A DNA stretch of 16,457 nucleotides from JBKPCD01 sp046727175. Its GTDB lineage: Bacteria > Acidobacteriota > Vicinamibacteria > Vicinamibacterales > 2-12-FULL-66-21. The translations under genes and the position numbers were made by a program. Each line of letters opens with the position of its first letter. Position 1 is the stretch's first letter. The stretch spans positions 1-16,457 of the forward strand of contig JBKPCD010000033.1 of the NCBI GenBank assembly GCA_046727175.1. The letters are read 5' to 3'. Below the pieces are notes generated by a model. That model was not told where the DNA came from. It saw only the letters and a program-made list of their open reading frames with translations, and did not search any database. Positions 1 to 5,514 of this stretch are shown piece by piece.

Positions 1-475
1 CGGAACGACCGGCCAGCGCAACGAGACCGCCGACGTTTCCATCGAGCTCGTCGAGCGTGAGCGATCCCTCGCCTTTCGGCGAGCGAAGCTTCATCTGCGT
101 CACGAGGCGGCAGAGATTGCGATACCCCTCGCGTGAGGCGACGAGAACGGGGAGCGTCAACCGCCGGGGCTCGGGATTCGGGGCTCGGGATTCGCGGTTC
201 GAACTTCGTGCCCAGCGGCCAGCGAACCCCGAATCCCGAACCCCGAGCCCCGGATCAGTGCAATCGACGGAGACAGACAGTTCCGATCCGACGATGGCTT
301 TCAGTTTGGCGCGCTTGGCGGCGAGATGAAATCGCGGAATCCCGTACACGCCATCCCGATCGAGCAGCGCAATCGCCGGATACCCGAGCTCCGCGGCGCG
401 GTCGACGAGCGCTTCGGGCAACGAGGCGCCGTCGAGAAACGAAAAGGCGGACGAGGCATGCAGCTCGATATACAA
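1..475 (-). CDS. dnaE2: Error-prone DNA polymerase DnaE2, N-terminal part (runs off the left edge)
   Basis: The first 158 codons of a C-family polymerase alpha subunit of the DnaE2/ImuC type, the catalytic member of the imuA-imuB-dnaE2 translesion cassette. Translation from the TTG at 475-473 gives LYIELHASSAFSFLDGAS, the usual PHP-domain opening of DnaE2. It continues through IALLDRDGVYGIPRFHLAAK and, later, LPVLVASREGYRNLCRLVTQ and MKLRSPKGEG. An in-frame stop (TGA, 490-488) lies five codons upstream and no ATG or GTG is available, so TTG is the likely start; it has only a weak Shine-Dalgarno. Residues about 75-104 are not family sequence: they are encoded by an in-frame inverted heptad repeat (165-252), between the IVGSEL strand and the RLTLPVLV strand, a loop that varies in length in the family. 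The frame is intact on both sides. The gene lies 192 bases downstream of imuB on the same strand. Confidence 0.9.
   Translation of the reverse strand, partial: MYIELHASSAFSFLDGASLPEALVDRAAELGYPAIALLDRDGVYGIPRFHLAAKRAKLKAIVGSELSVSVDCTDPGLGVRDSGFAGRWARSSNRESRAPNPEPRRLTLPVLVASREGYRNLCRLVTQMKLRSPKGEGSLTLDELDGNVGGLVALAGRS
165..252. repeat. Inverted heptad repeat (CGGGGCT/CGGGATT) inside dnaE2
   Basis: The left arm (165-206) is six exact 7-base units, CGGGGCT, CGGGATT, CGGGGCT, CGGGATT, CGCGGTT, CGAACTT. The right arm (225-252) is four exact units, AACCCCG, AATCCCG, AACCCCG, AGCCCCG. The arms are near reverse complements around an 18-base centre, so the single strand should fold into a long hairpin. 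Neither strand of the element contains a stop in the dnaE2 frame, and the element is translated as about 29 extra residues rich in R, S, P and G. A short single-arm relative lies at 11208-11228. Confidence 0.9.
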
Positions 476-502
476 ACCGTGTCTCTGTCATTGCCGAATG
501 AC

Positions 503-679
503 GATTGCAGATTGCGGATTGACGGATTGCAAATTGACGATCGGGGAATGGCCAGCTGAATGGGCGCAACAAACACAAGACCATTCCGCAATCCGTCAAT
601 CCACAATCCGCAATCCGTCAATCCACAATCTGCATTCCGTCAATCCGCAATCTGCAATCTGCATTCGTCAATCCAGAAT
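503..679. repeat. Inverted GATTGNN heptad array between imuB and dnaE2
   Basis: The left arm (503-545) is built of units such as GATTGCA, GATTGCG and GATTGAC. The right arm (about 589-679) is made of a dozen units in the opposite orientation, such as CAATCCG, TCAATCC and GCAATCT. Most units are 7 bases and some are 8. In the sense direction of the operon (minus strand) the GATTG arm comes first and contains the imuB stop codon, GAT-TGA. The CAATC arm follows and ends about 28 bases before the dnaE2 start. The array fills almost the whole 192-base gap. Confidence 0.9.
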
Positions 680-2233
680 GCCTTCTATGAACCACACGCT
701 GGACTGCCGATCGCGAAACAGACGGCACAGCGATCCATCGCTGAGCGCGACGTCCCATTCGTCGCGGTTCCACTCCGTCGACGCGGGATCCCACCACGCG
801 CCCGACGTCCGCCACGGCCCGGCCGATTGCATGACGTGACCGCCAGGCATGCCGCGGCGGTCGATCGCGACGCGAACGGGACGACCGTTCTCGAGAGTGA
901 CCCTGATCGCAACCGGAGGGCGGAAGCGACGCAGCACGGGTGCTAGGTGCTCCGCGCCAGGTGCTACGTGCGTGGTGTTTGGTGCAGCGCCTGCGGCCGC
1001 GGCGAGCGAGCGAAGCGAGTCGAGCCGGAGCGAGCGGGGGTGGGGCCCCGCGAGCGCTGAGAAATGATGCCTTGTGCCTCGTGCCTCGAGCGCGGTGGCA
1101 GACGCCGCCCGCGTGAGATCGAACCGACGCATCTCGAACCCGTCCGGCCGATGCGTGTCGAGCAGCGTCGGCGATCCACAGCGCGACTCGCCGACCAGCG
1201 CCCCGAGGCGGGCGGTCAGGGTTGCGATGGTTTCAACCGACGGCACGGCGCGCTCGAGCAGCGAGTACTGAATGACCCGTCCCGGCGCCGGATCGATCTC
1301 GAGCGTGACGATGTCGATCGCGGCAGGTGGTGGATGCGACTCGAGACCCAGCAGCAGCAGCGTCCGCAGCACCCGTGCATCGCGCATCGCCGCCGGCAGC
1401 TGCAGCATCCGCGCGAACGTCGTCCGATCCACGAGCCGGAGATCCAGCCGGATCGCCGCCGCGCCTCGGTCGGCGCGCTCGAGCGCGGAGGAGAGCGGAT
1501 CGAGCATCCGCGCCAGGACGAACGACAGCGGCTCGAGCGCGTCGATCGGCCACTCCAGCTCCATCCGCTCGATGAAGCGCGGGACGTCGGGATCAGGCAC
1601 GAGCGGCCACAAATCCATCCCGCACGCGAGCCGCTGCAGCGCAATCCCGTGCTGACCGAGGCGCGCGGACAAATCGGCCGCGGGCAACGCCGCGAGCTCG
1701 CCGAGCGTCTTCAACCCCCAGCGCGCGAGCACGTCGAACGCCCGCGCGTGCAGCTCGGCCTGGACCGACGCCACAGCATTCGCACGCGGACCTGCACCCA
1801 GTTCCTGCACGAGCTGTCGCAGGGATTCCAGGGGAACATCGGCGAGCGCCGTCGCCACGTCGCTCGTGACAACTCTTACGCTCGTGGGGCCCCACCCCCA
1901 CTCGCTCGCGCCTCGGGGCTCGCGGACTCGCCCTCGGCGCGGGCCGCAGGCGCTCGTCAAGGACGGTCGCGCGAGCGTGAACAACAATGCGGCGGTCTGC
2001 GTCGGCGCGACGGCCACGTGAATCGCGCGACCCGACGCTGCACCCGCACGTTCGAGCTCCGCGCCAATCTTCGGTGCGTCGCCGAGCAGACGTCCAAGCC
2101 CGGCGACATCGAACACCACGCATCGTTCCCCATGCCGCTGGATGCGCGGCGAGAAATCACGCGCGATTGCGAAGATGTCGGTCGGATCATCGGGAGTTCT
2201 CAGACACGCAAACAAGAAAGGCGGATGAACCAT
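668..2233 (-). CDS. imuB: ImuB, catalytically inactive Y-family polymerase-like protein
   Basis: A 521-residue accessory protein that, in the family, bridges DnaE2 and the beta clamp during translesion synthesis. The start is the ATG at 2233 (MVHPPFLFACLRTPDD). An ATG further up at 2350 would only add 39 residues of translated repeat. Visible family segments are FSPRI and VVFDVAGLGRLLGD (palm), ARWGLKTLGELAALPAADLS (helix-hairpin-helix), QYSLL at residue 322 where relatives carry a QLSLF-like clamp motif, and LRRFRPPVAIRV near the C-terminus. Metal-binding acidic residues of active Y-family polymerases are not seen. The N-terminus is short: about 70-80 residues usually found between FAC and ARDFSPRI in relatives seem absent (inference from memory of the family). 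Residues about 94-119 and 382-432 are encoded by inserted repeats. The stop codon lies in the GATTGAC array, and no Shine-Dalgarno precedes the start. Confidence 0.88.
   Translation of the reverse strand: MVHPPFLFACLRTPDDPTDIFAIARDFSPRIQRHGERCVVFDVAGLGRLLGDAPKIGAELERAGAASGRAIHVAVAPTQTAALLFTLARPSLTSACGPRRGRVREPRGASEWGWGPTSVRVVTSDVATALADVPLESLRQLVQELGAGPRANAVASVQAELHARAFDVLARWGLKTLGELAALPAADLSARLGQHGIALQRLACGMDLWPLVPDPDVPRFIERMELEWPIDALEPLSFVLARMLDPLSSALERADRGAAAIRLDLRLVDRTTFARMLQLPAAMRDARVLRTLLLLGLESHPPPAAIDIVTLEIDPAPGRVIQYSLLERAVPSVETIATLTARLGALVGESRCGSPTLLDTHRPDGFEMRRFDLTRAASATALEARGTRHHFSALAGPHPRSLRLDSLRSLAAAAGAAPNTTHVAPGAEHLAPVLRRFRPPVAIRVTLENGRPVRVAIDRRGMPGGHVMQSAGPWRTSGAWWDPASTEWNRDEWDVALSDGSLCRLFRDRQSSVWFIEGILD
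939..987. repeat. GGTGCTA-type heptad array inside imuB
   Basis: Seven consecutive exact 7-base units on the plus strand, including GGTGCTA (twice), GGTGCTC, GGTGTTT and GGTGCAG, with two diverged units between them. It is read in frame in imuB as a stretch containing HVAPG and HLAPV. A related short run (TGCCTTG, TGCCTCG, TGCCTCG, starting at about 1068) lies on the other side of the GC-rich element at 986-1056. Confidence 0.8.
986..1056 (+). repeat. GC-rich interspersed element, copy 1, inside imuB
   Basis: A 71-base element beginning AGCGCCTGCGGCC and ending GGGGGTGGGGCCCCGCGAGCG. A second copy lies on the other strand at 1879-1954 and shares both ends: the first 13 bases are identical and the last 20 or so nearly so. 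The interior of copy 1 has the GAGCGAGCGAAGCGAG pattern, while copy 2 has diverged. This copy is antisense to imuB, yet is translated in frame as an L-, R-, S- and A-rich segment. Confidence 0.8.
1068..1090. repeat. Short TGCCTCG heptad run inside imuB
   Basis: Three tandem units, TGCCTTG, TGCCTCG and TGCCTCG, next to copy 1 of the GC-rich element. On the coding strand they read as GCAC-type units in the same orientation as the units at 939-987. The GC-rich element is therefore flanked on both sides by GCAC heptads. It is translated as part of the ImuB residue 382-432 insertion. Confidence 0.6.
1879..1954 (-). repeat. GC-rich interspersed element, copy 2, inside imuB
   Basis: A 76-base element on the minus strand that shares both termini with the copy at 986-1056. 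It begins AGCGCCTGCGGCC and ends in GGGGGTGGGGCCCCACGAGCG, but has a different interior. It lies in the same orientation as imuB and is translated in frame as an R-, G- and P-rich stretch (with REPRGASEWGWGP) between LFTLARPS and the VRVVTSDVATALADVP segment. Confidence 0.8.
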
Positions 2234-2417
2234 TGCTGATTGCGGATTGCGGATTGCTGATTGACGGATTGGTGATTGCAGATTGATGGATTGGTGACTG
2301 CGGATTGACGGATTGTTCGATTGCATGGGAATGTGACTCCTCATCAACAATCAGTAATCAACAATCCAGTCTTCAACCTGCAATCCGTCAATCTGCAATC
2401 CGCACTCAGCAATCGGC
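2232..2417. repeat. Inverted GATTGNN heptad array between imuA and imuB
   Basis: On the plus strand, GATTG-type units run from 2232 to about 2324 and CAATC-type units from about 2345 to 2417, with a short spacer that has no unit structure. In the operon's sense direction (minus strand) the array begins inside the last codons of imuA and supplies its TGA stop (GAT-TGC-TGA). It ends directly at the imuB ATG, where AATCAGCA precedes ATGG. The whole 172-base gap is therefore repeat. Confidence 0.9.
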
Positions 2418-3107
2418 CATGTTTCTGGCTCCAATAACCCTCGGCCGCAGCTCGATTGCGTGGAGGAATCGCGCCCGCGACGAGCCGCCGGCCCACACGG
2501 CTGGTGAACCGCCAACCAGCCTCTCGATGGCAATCGTGACCCCACCCGGGCTCCGCGCGATGTGCTCGGCGCCAATCAACACGGCTGCCGTCTGACTCCC
2601 TTCGATGGCGCGCGAGATGCGCCGCCACGTCGTGAACGGAAGCGCACGCAGCATCGGCGCCGGCACGTCCGCAAGATCGAACGCGACGACGCCGAAGCCG
2701 CCCGCCTGGAGGACGAGGTTCATCGCCTTGAGCGCACGCGCGGCGTCGCCGGTCTCGCGGACCCACAACAGTCGCGAGAGATCGAGAGCCGCCGCTGCCG
2801 CTGACGCCGGATCGAAACGGTCGTGCGTGTCGATCAGCGCGACCGCCTCCGCGCCCGCGGCTGCCGCCGCGAGCGTGCCGCACAGGACCGCGGATCGTCC
2901 CGACGACCGCGCGCCGACGATCTCCGAGAGATGTCCGCGGCGCAGGCCTCCGCCAAGCGCCGAGTCGAGCGAGGCAATCCCGGTCGTGACCCGATCCTCG
3001 AATGCCTGCTGGTCTGCTGTTGCCATGTCCCACGGAGCTTCGCTTGTCAGCGTCACATCGAGCTTGCGGGAACGGAGCAGCGATTCGAGATGAGCCCGAG
3101 CAGTCAT
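2406..3107 (-). CDS. imuA: ImuA, RecA-like protein of the translesion cassette
   Basis: A 233-residue RecA-fold protein, the first gene of the imuA-imuB-dnaE2 operon; in the family it is needed for damage-induced mutagenesis alongside ImuB and DnaE2. The N-terminus runs into TGIASLDSALGGGLRRG, the standard ImuA/RecA-like segment, followed by a phosphate-binding-loop-like GARSSGRSA at residues 65-73. Arg71 replaces the Walker A lysine, so ATP hydrolysis is doubtful. A Walker B-like strand (VALIDTHDRFDP) and GGFGVVAFDLADVP follow. The last residues (NMADC) and the stop codon are encoded by the GATTG heptad array. No strong Shine-Dalgarno is seen at this ATG. A probable promoter lies about 120 bases upstream. 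Confidence 0.85.
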   Translation of the reverse strand: MTARAHLESLLRSRKLDVTLTSEAPWDMATADQQAFEDRVTTGIASLDSALGGGLRRGHLSEIVGARSSGRSAVLCGTLAAAAAGAEAVALIDTHDRFDPASAAAAALDLSRLLWVRETGDAARALKAMNLVLQAGGFGVVAFDLADVPAPMLRALPFTTWRRISRAIEGSQTAAVLIGAEHIARSPGGVTIAIERLVGGSPAVWAGGSSRARFLHAIELRPRVIGARNMADC

Positions 3108-3111
3108 GTGC

Positions 3112-3145
3112 GGCTTCGCTGTATCAGAGGCTTCGCTGTGTCAGA
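3112..3145. repeat. 17-base tandem direct repeat just upstream of imuA
   Basis: GGCTTCGCTGTATCAGA (3112-3128) is followed at once by GGCTTCGCTGTGTCAGA (3129-3145), with one mismatch in 17. It lies 5-38 bases upstream of the imuA start codon, inside the predicted leader. It could be an operator (the cassette is usually under SOS control) or a simple duplication; no recognisable LexA palindrome is seen. Confidence 0.7.
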
Positions 3146-3201
3146 AGTGAGAAGCTAGAAGCCGGAGCGAATGGGCTCGATCGATCTAGCTTCTAGATTC
3201 T
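3143..3201. repeat. Inverted AGAAGCT heptad hairpin in the imuA leader
   Basis: The left arm has three exact 7-base units, AGAAGTG, AGAAGCT and AGAAGCC (3143-3163). The right arm has AGCTTCT and AGATTCT (3188-3201), the reverse complement of the same unit. With a spacer of about 24 bases it can fold into a hairpin in the predicted 5' leader of the imuA transcript. It is the same build as the GATTG arrays with a different sequence. Confidence 0.75.
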
Positions 3202-3232
3202 AGGATTTTCGCCTTTTATTCGCCTCTGCGTG

Positions 3233-3262
3233 AGTATAGTGCTCCGCTCGAGGCGAGATCAA
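3233..3262 (-). promoter_or_regulatory. Candidate sigma70-type promoter for imuA-imuB-dnaE2
   Basis: On the minus strand, TTGATC (3262-3257), an 18-base spacer, then TATACT (3238-3233). Predicted initiation near 3226 gives a leader of about 120 bases containing the AGAAGCT hairpin and the 17-base tandem repeat. This is a consensus match only. Confidence 0.45.
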
Positions 3263-3354
3263 GTGCGGTCCTTGTTGCTGTAAATCCCTAGAAGATTGGG
3301 CTTACGCCTTAAACCGAGACAGCGGGCGGCGAGAGAGCAACGCACAGGATCGAC

Positions 3355-4665
3355 GTGGACGAATCCGCGTCTAAGATAGCAATCTGCGTGTCTACCCCGG
3401 CCGAAAGGAAGCTTCCGCCCGTCTTCGAGGAGCCAGCACCTGCTCAGCTTCGCTGGGCATTTCTCCAGCGTGCGCTGGCCGCATTCACGTATCGCAACTT
3501 TCGCGTGCTCTGGTTCGGCGCGTTCACCTCGACGGTCGGAACCTGGATGCAGAAGGTTGCGCAAAGCTGGCTCGTCTTCGACCTGACGAAATCCACGTTT
3601 TATCTGGGCCTCGATGACTTCCTCGGCCAGCTGCCCATTCTGCTCTTCACGCTGATCGGCGGCGTCATCGCCGATCGTCACGATCGCCGGCACCTCCTCC
3701 TCGGGTCGCAGTATGTGCAGATGGCGACCGCCTTCACGCTCGCGGCGCTCGTCTTCACGGATCGCGTCGCCATCTGGCACATCCTCGCGCTCTCGTTCAC
3801 GGCCGGCCTCGCGCAGGCGTTCGGCGGTCCCGCGTATCAGTCGTTGATTCCCTCGCTCGTCCGGAAGAAGGACCTGCCGAATGCGATCGCGCTCAATTCG
3901 ATCCAGTTCAACCTGGCGCGGGTGTTCGGACCGCTGCTGGCCGGAATGGCGATGGGCGCGCTCGGCGCGGCGGCGTGCTTCACGCTGAATGGTCTGTCGT
4001 TCCTCGTCGTGATCGTCGCGTTGATGCTGCTGACGGTCAAACACATCCCGCCGGCAGAACGAAAACCCATCGTGCACGAGCTCAAAGGCGGATTCGCGTA
4101 CGCCCGAAGCGAGCCGGCGATCATCGCGCTGACCGTGCTCGCGTATATGACGACGTTTCTCGGGCTGCCGCTGTTGACGTTCCTTCCCGTGTTCGCTCGC
4201 GACATCTTCAAGGGCGACATCGGCCGGTACAGCCACATGATGGCCTTCTCCGGCGCCGGCGCCGTCGTCGGCGCGCTCGTCGTCGCATGGCTCGGACGCT
4301 TCAAGCACATGGGGCTGACGCTGCTGATCGTGCAGGTCGCGTTCGGCGGACTCATTGCCGCGTTCTCGTTCTCGCGCGTGTTCTGGTTGAGCAACCTGCT
4401 GCTCTTCGGCGCCGGCGCGGCGCTGCTCGTCGTCTTCTCGATGACGGCATCGCTCATCCAGTTGATCGTGCCCGATCACCTGCGGGGCCGTGTCGTCAGC
4501 ATCTACATGGTGGCATTTCGTGGTGGGATGCCGCTCGGCAGCCTCGCGAGCGGCTACGCCGCGAGCCTCACGTCAGCACCCGCGGTCCTTGCGGTCAACG
4601 GCTGCCTCGTGTCGCTGATTGCGATTTATTTCTTGATCAGAAGCCACGGCGTCAGAGAACTCTGA
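3355..4665 (+). CDS. Major facilitator superfamily transporter, EntS/MFS_3 type
   Basis: A 436-residue inner-membrane transporter resembling the EntS/transmembrane secretion effector branch of the major facilitator superfamily, whose members export siderophores or other small molecules; the substrate here is unknown. The family opening is FTYRNFRVLWFGAFTSTVGT, followed by WMQKVAQSWLVFDLT (TM1-TM2). The loop GGVIADRHDRRHLLL is the loop 2-3 signature, and GPAYQSLIPSLVRKKDLPNA is the typical segment after TM4. A second half (about residues 240-430) carries the matching loop VPDHLRGRVVS. About 12 hydrophobic segments are present. The GTG start at 3355 has AGGA five bases upstream. A palindrome overlaps the stop codon. 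The gene is divergent from imuA and convergent with the nickel/cobalt-type permease, so it is probably transcribed alone. Confidence 0.88.
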   Translation: MDESASKIAICVSTPAERKLPPVFEEPAPAQLRWAFLQRALAAFTYRNFRVLWFGAFTSTVGTWMQKVAQSWLVFDLTKSTFYLGLDDFLGQLPILLFTLIGGVIADRHDRRHLLLGSQYVQMATAFTLAALVFTDRVAIWHILALSFTAGLAQAFGGPAYQSLIPSLVRKKDLPNAIALNSIQFNLARVFGPLLAGMAMGALGAAACFTLNGLSFLVVIVALMLLTVKHIPPAERKPIVHELKGGFAYARSEPAIIALTVLAYMTTFLGLPLLTFLPVFARDIFKGDIGRYSHMMAFSGAGAVVGALVVAWLGRFKHMGLTLLIVQVAFGGLIAAFSFSRVFWLSNLLLFGAGAALLVVFSMTASLIQLIVPDHLRGRVVSIYMVAFRGGMPLGSLASGYAASLTSAPAVLAVNGCLVSLIAIYFLIRSHGVREL

Positions 4666-4668
4666 CGC
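4649..4668. repeat. Palindrome overlapping the stop codon of the MFS gene
   Basis: GCGTCAGAG (4649-4657), AA, then CTCTGACGC (4660-4668): nine perfect pairs, with the TGA stop at 4663-4665 inside the right arm. It lies directly before the 12-base-pair hairpin at 4671-4698. It may add to termination or protect the 3' end. Confidence 0.7.
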
Positions 4669-4670
4669 GT

Positions 4671-4698
4671 GGAGCGCGGAGCTTCAGCTCCGCGCTCC
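4671..4698. terminator. Perfect 12-base-pair hairpin between convergent genes
   Basis: GGAGCGCGGAGC (4671-4682), loop TTCA, then GCTCCGCGCTCC (4687-4698). It lies between the MFS stop and the stop of the opposing permease gene, so it can serve both directions. There is no clear U-tract on either side, so it may instead be a mobile palindromic repeat that acts as a terminator. Confidence 0.65.
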
Positions 4699-4727
4699 GG
4701 CTGCCCGAACCCTCGTACGACCGTCGC

Positions 4728-5417
4728 TTACGCCTGAACGATCCAGAACACTCCCAAAAGAATCGACGCAATCGCCATCCCCCCTGCGGTGAATCGTCCG
4801 AGACGCTGGACGCCGCGCGCAGAGATCACGCGCGCGAATGCAATCCCGAAAAGCGACATCGACAGCAGGATCCCGAGCGCGAAGACGACGACCAGCGCGA
4901 GCAACGTCGAGAGCGATATCGCCTCGACGTGAAGACCGAACGGTGCGAGCATGGTCAGGGCGCGCAGGCTGCTGACCGCGAACGCGGCGCCGACGATCGT
5001 CGGCAGGTGCGAGTGCGCCGATGGACGCGGATGACGCTCGGGTCGTCCGATGTGCAGGTGAAAGTGCGGGGTGGATTCGCGGCCGTGCACGTGACTGTGG
5101 CCGTACACGCGCCCGCCTGCCACGCCCCACAGGCCGACGCCACCGATGATGACGAGCAACAACCCACCGAGGATCTCTCCGCTGCGCTCGAGCACGAGCG
5201 GCAGCGACCATCCGAGCACGATGAGCACGGCAGCGCCGCCCCCGAGGAGCACCGCGTGCCCGGCGGCAAACCGCATCGCCACGCCAATTGCACGTGTGCG
5301 CTGCGTGGCGGGCGGTTCCGCGCCGTTCGTCAGCGACAGCGCCGCAATCGCCATCAGGTGATCGGCGCCAAGGCCGTGCAGAAAGCCGAGGACGAGAGCG
5401 GAGGAGATCAGGAGCAC
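4728..5417 (-). CDS. Nickel/cobalt permease, NiCoT/UreH-like
   Basis: A 229-residue membrane protein with about six hydrophobic segments. Residues 14-20, HGLGADH, fit the HX4DH signature of TM2 in nickel/cobalt permeases. RFAAGHAVLL near residue 50 resembles their FX2GH motif. The loop at about residues 106-137 holds nine histidines (GHSHVHG, HFHLHIG, HSH), as expected for metal capture. Family knowledge suggests uptake or efflux of Ni2+ or Co2+ for metalloenzymes. No urease or hydrogenase genes are in the window, so direction and use are open. The start is GTG at 5417: no ATG is available, no Shine-Dalgarno is seen, and a CAATC-type heptad array runs to within a few bases of it. A secreted DsbD-alpha-like gene lies 82 bases upstream on the same strand. 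Confidence 0.78.
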   Translation of the reverse strand: MLLISSALVLGFLHGLGADHLMAIAALSLTNGAEPPATQRTRAIGVAMRFAAGHAVLLGGGAAVLIVLGWSLPLVLERSGEILGGLLLVIIGGVGLWGVAGGRVYGHSHVHGRESTPHFHLHIGRPERHPRPSAHSHLPTIVGAAFAVSSLRALTMLAPFGLHVEAISLSTLLALVVVFALGILLSMSLFGIAFARVISARGVQRLGRFTAGGMAIASILLGVFWIVQA

Positions 5418-5421
5418 GCTA

Positions 5422-5484
5422 CATTGTAGATTGAAGATTGCTGATTGCAGATTGACCGATTGCAGATTGTTGATTGTTGATTCT
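5422..5484. repeat. Single-arm GATTGNN heptad array before the nickel/cobalt permease
   Basis: About eight units on the plus strand, such as TAGATTG, AAGATTG, CTGATTG and CAGATTG. In the sense direction of the flanking genes it is a CAATC-type run that ends five bases before the permease start codon. No opposite arm is visible, unlike the two arrays in the imu operon. Confidence 0.85.
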
Positions 5485-5489
5485 CGACC

Positions 5490-5514
5490 GGGCTCGAGGC
5501 TACCGTTCGAGCCC
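5490..5514 (-). terminator. Small hairpin at the stop codon of the DsbD-alpha-like gene
   Basis: GGGCTCGA (5490-5497) pairs with TCGAGCCC (5507-5514) over a nine-base loop that contains the stop codon (5500-5502). A weak candidate terminator or attenuator between this gene and the permease downstream. Confidence 0.35.

Noticed and set aside
476..491. ATG at 491 as the start of dnaE2
   Set aside because: It is in another frame and gives an arginine- and cysteine-rich shadow; the frame with PHP-domain sequence starts at TTG 475.
503..679. CRISPR array
   Set aside because: Units are about 7 bases with no unique spacers, the arms are inverted, and no cas genes are present.
1064..2239. A 391-codon open frame on the plus strand opposite imuB
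   Set aside because: It is antisense to a well-supported ImuB, very rich in R, Q, E and H, and has no recognisable domain; long antisense frames are expected at this GC content.
2234..2350. Extended ImuB N-terminus from the ATG at 2350
   Set aside because: The extra 39 residues are translated GATTG/CAATC repeat; family similarity begins at FLFACLRTPDD just after the ATG at 2233.
3259..4479. A 406-codon open frame on the minus strand opposite the MFS gene
   Set aside because: Its composition is almost entirely R, E, D, Q and H, it has no domain, and it mirrors the codon bias of the membrane transporter on the other strand.
3975..5429. A 484-codon plus-strand frame spanning the MFS end and the permease
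   Set aside because: It overlaps two real genes on both strands, is low in hydrophobic residues and has no family features.
165..5484. Insertion sequence or transposon as the source of the repeats
   Set aside because: No transposase, no long terminal repeats and no target duplications are visible; any mobilising enzyme would have to act from elsewhere.
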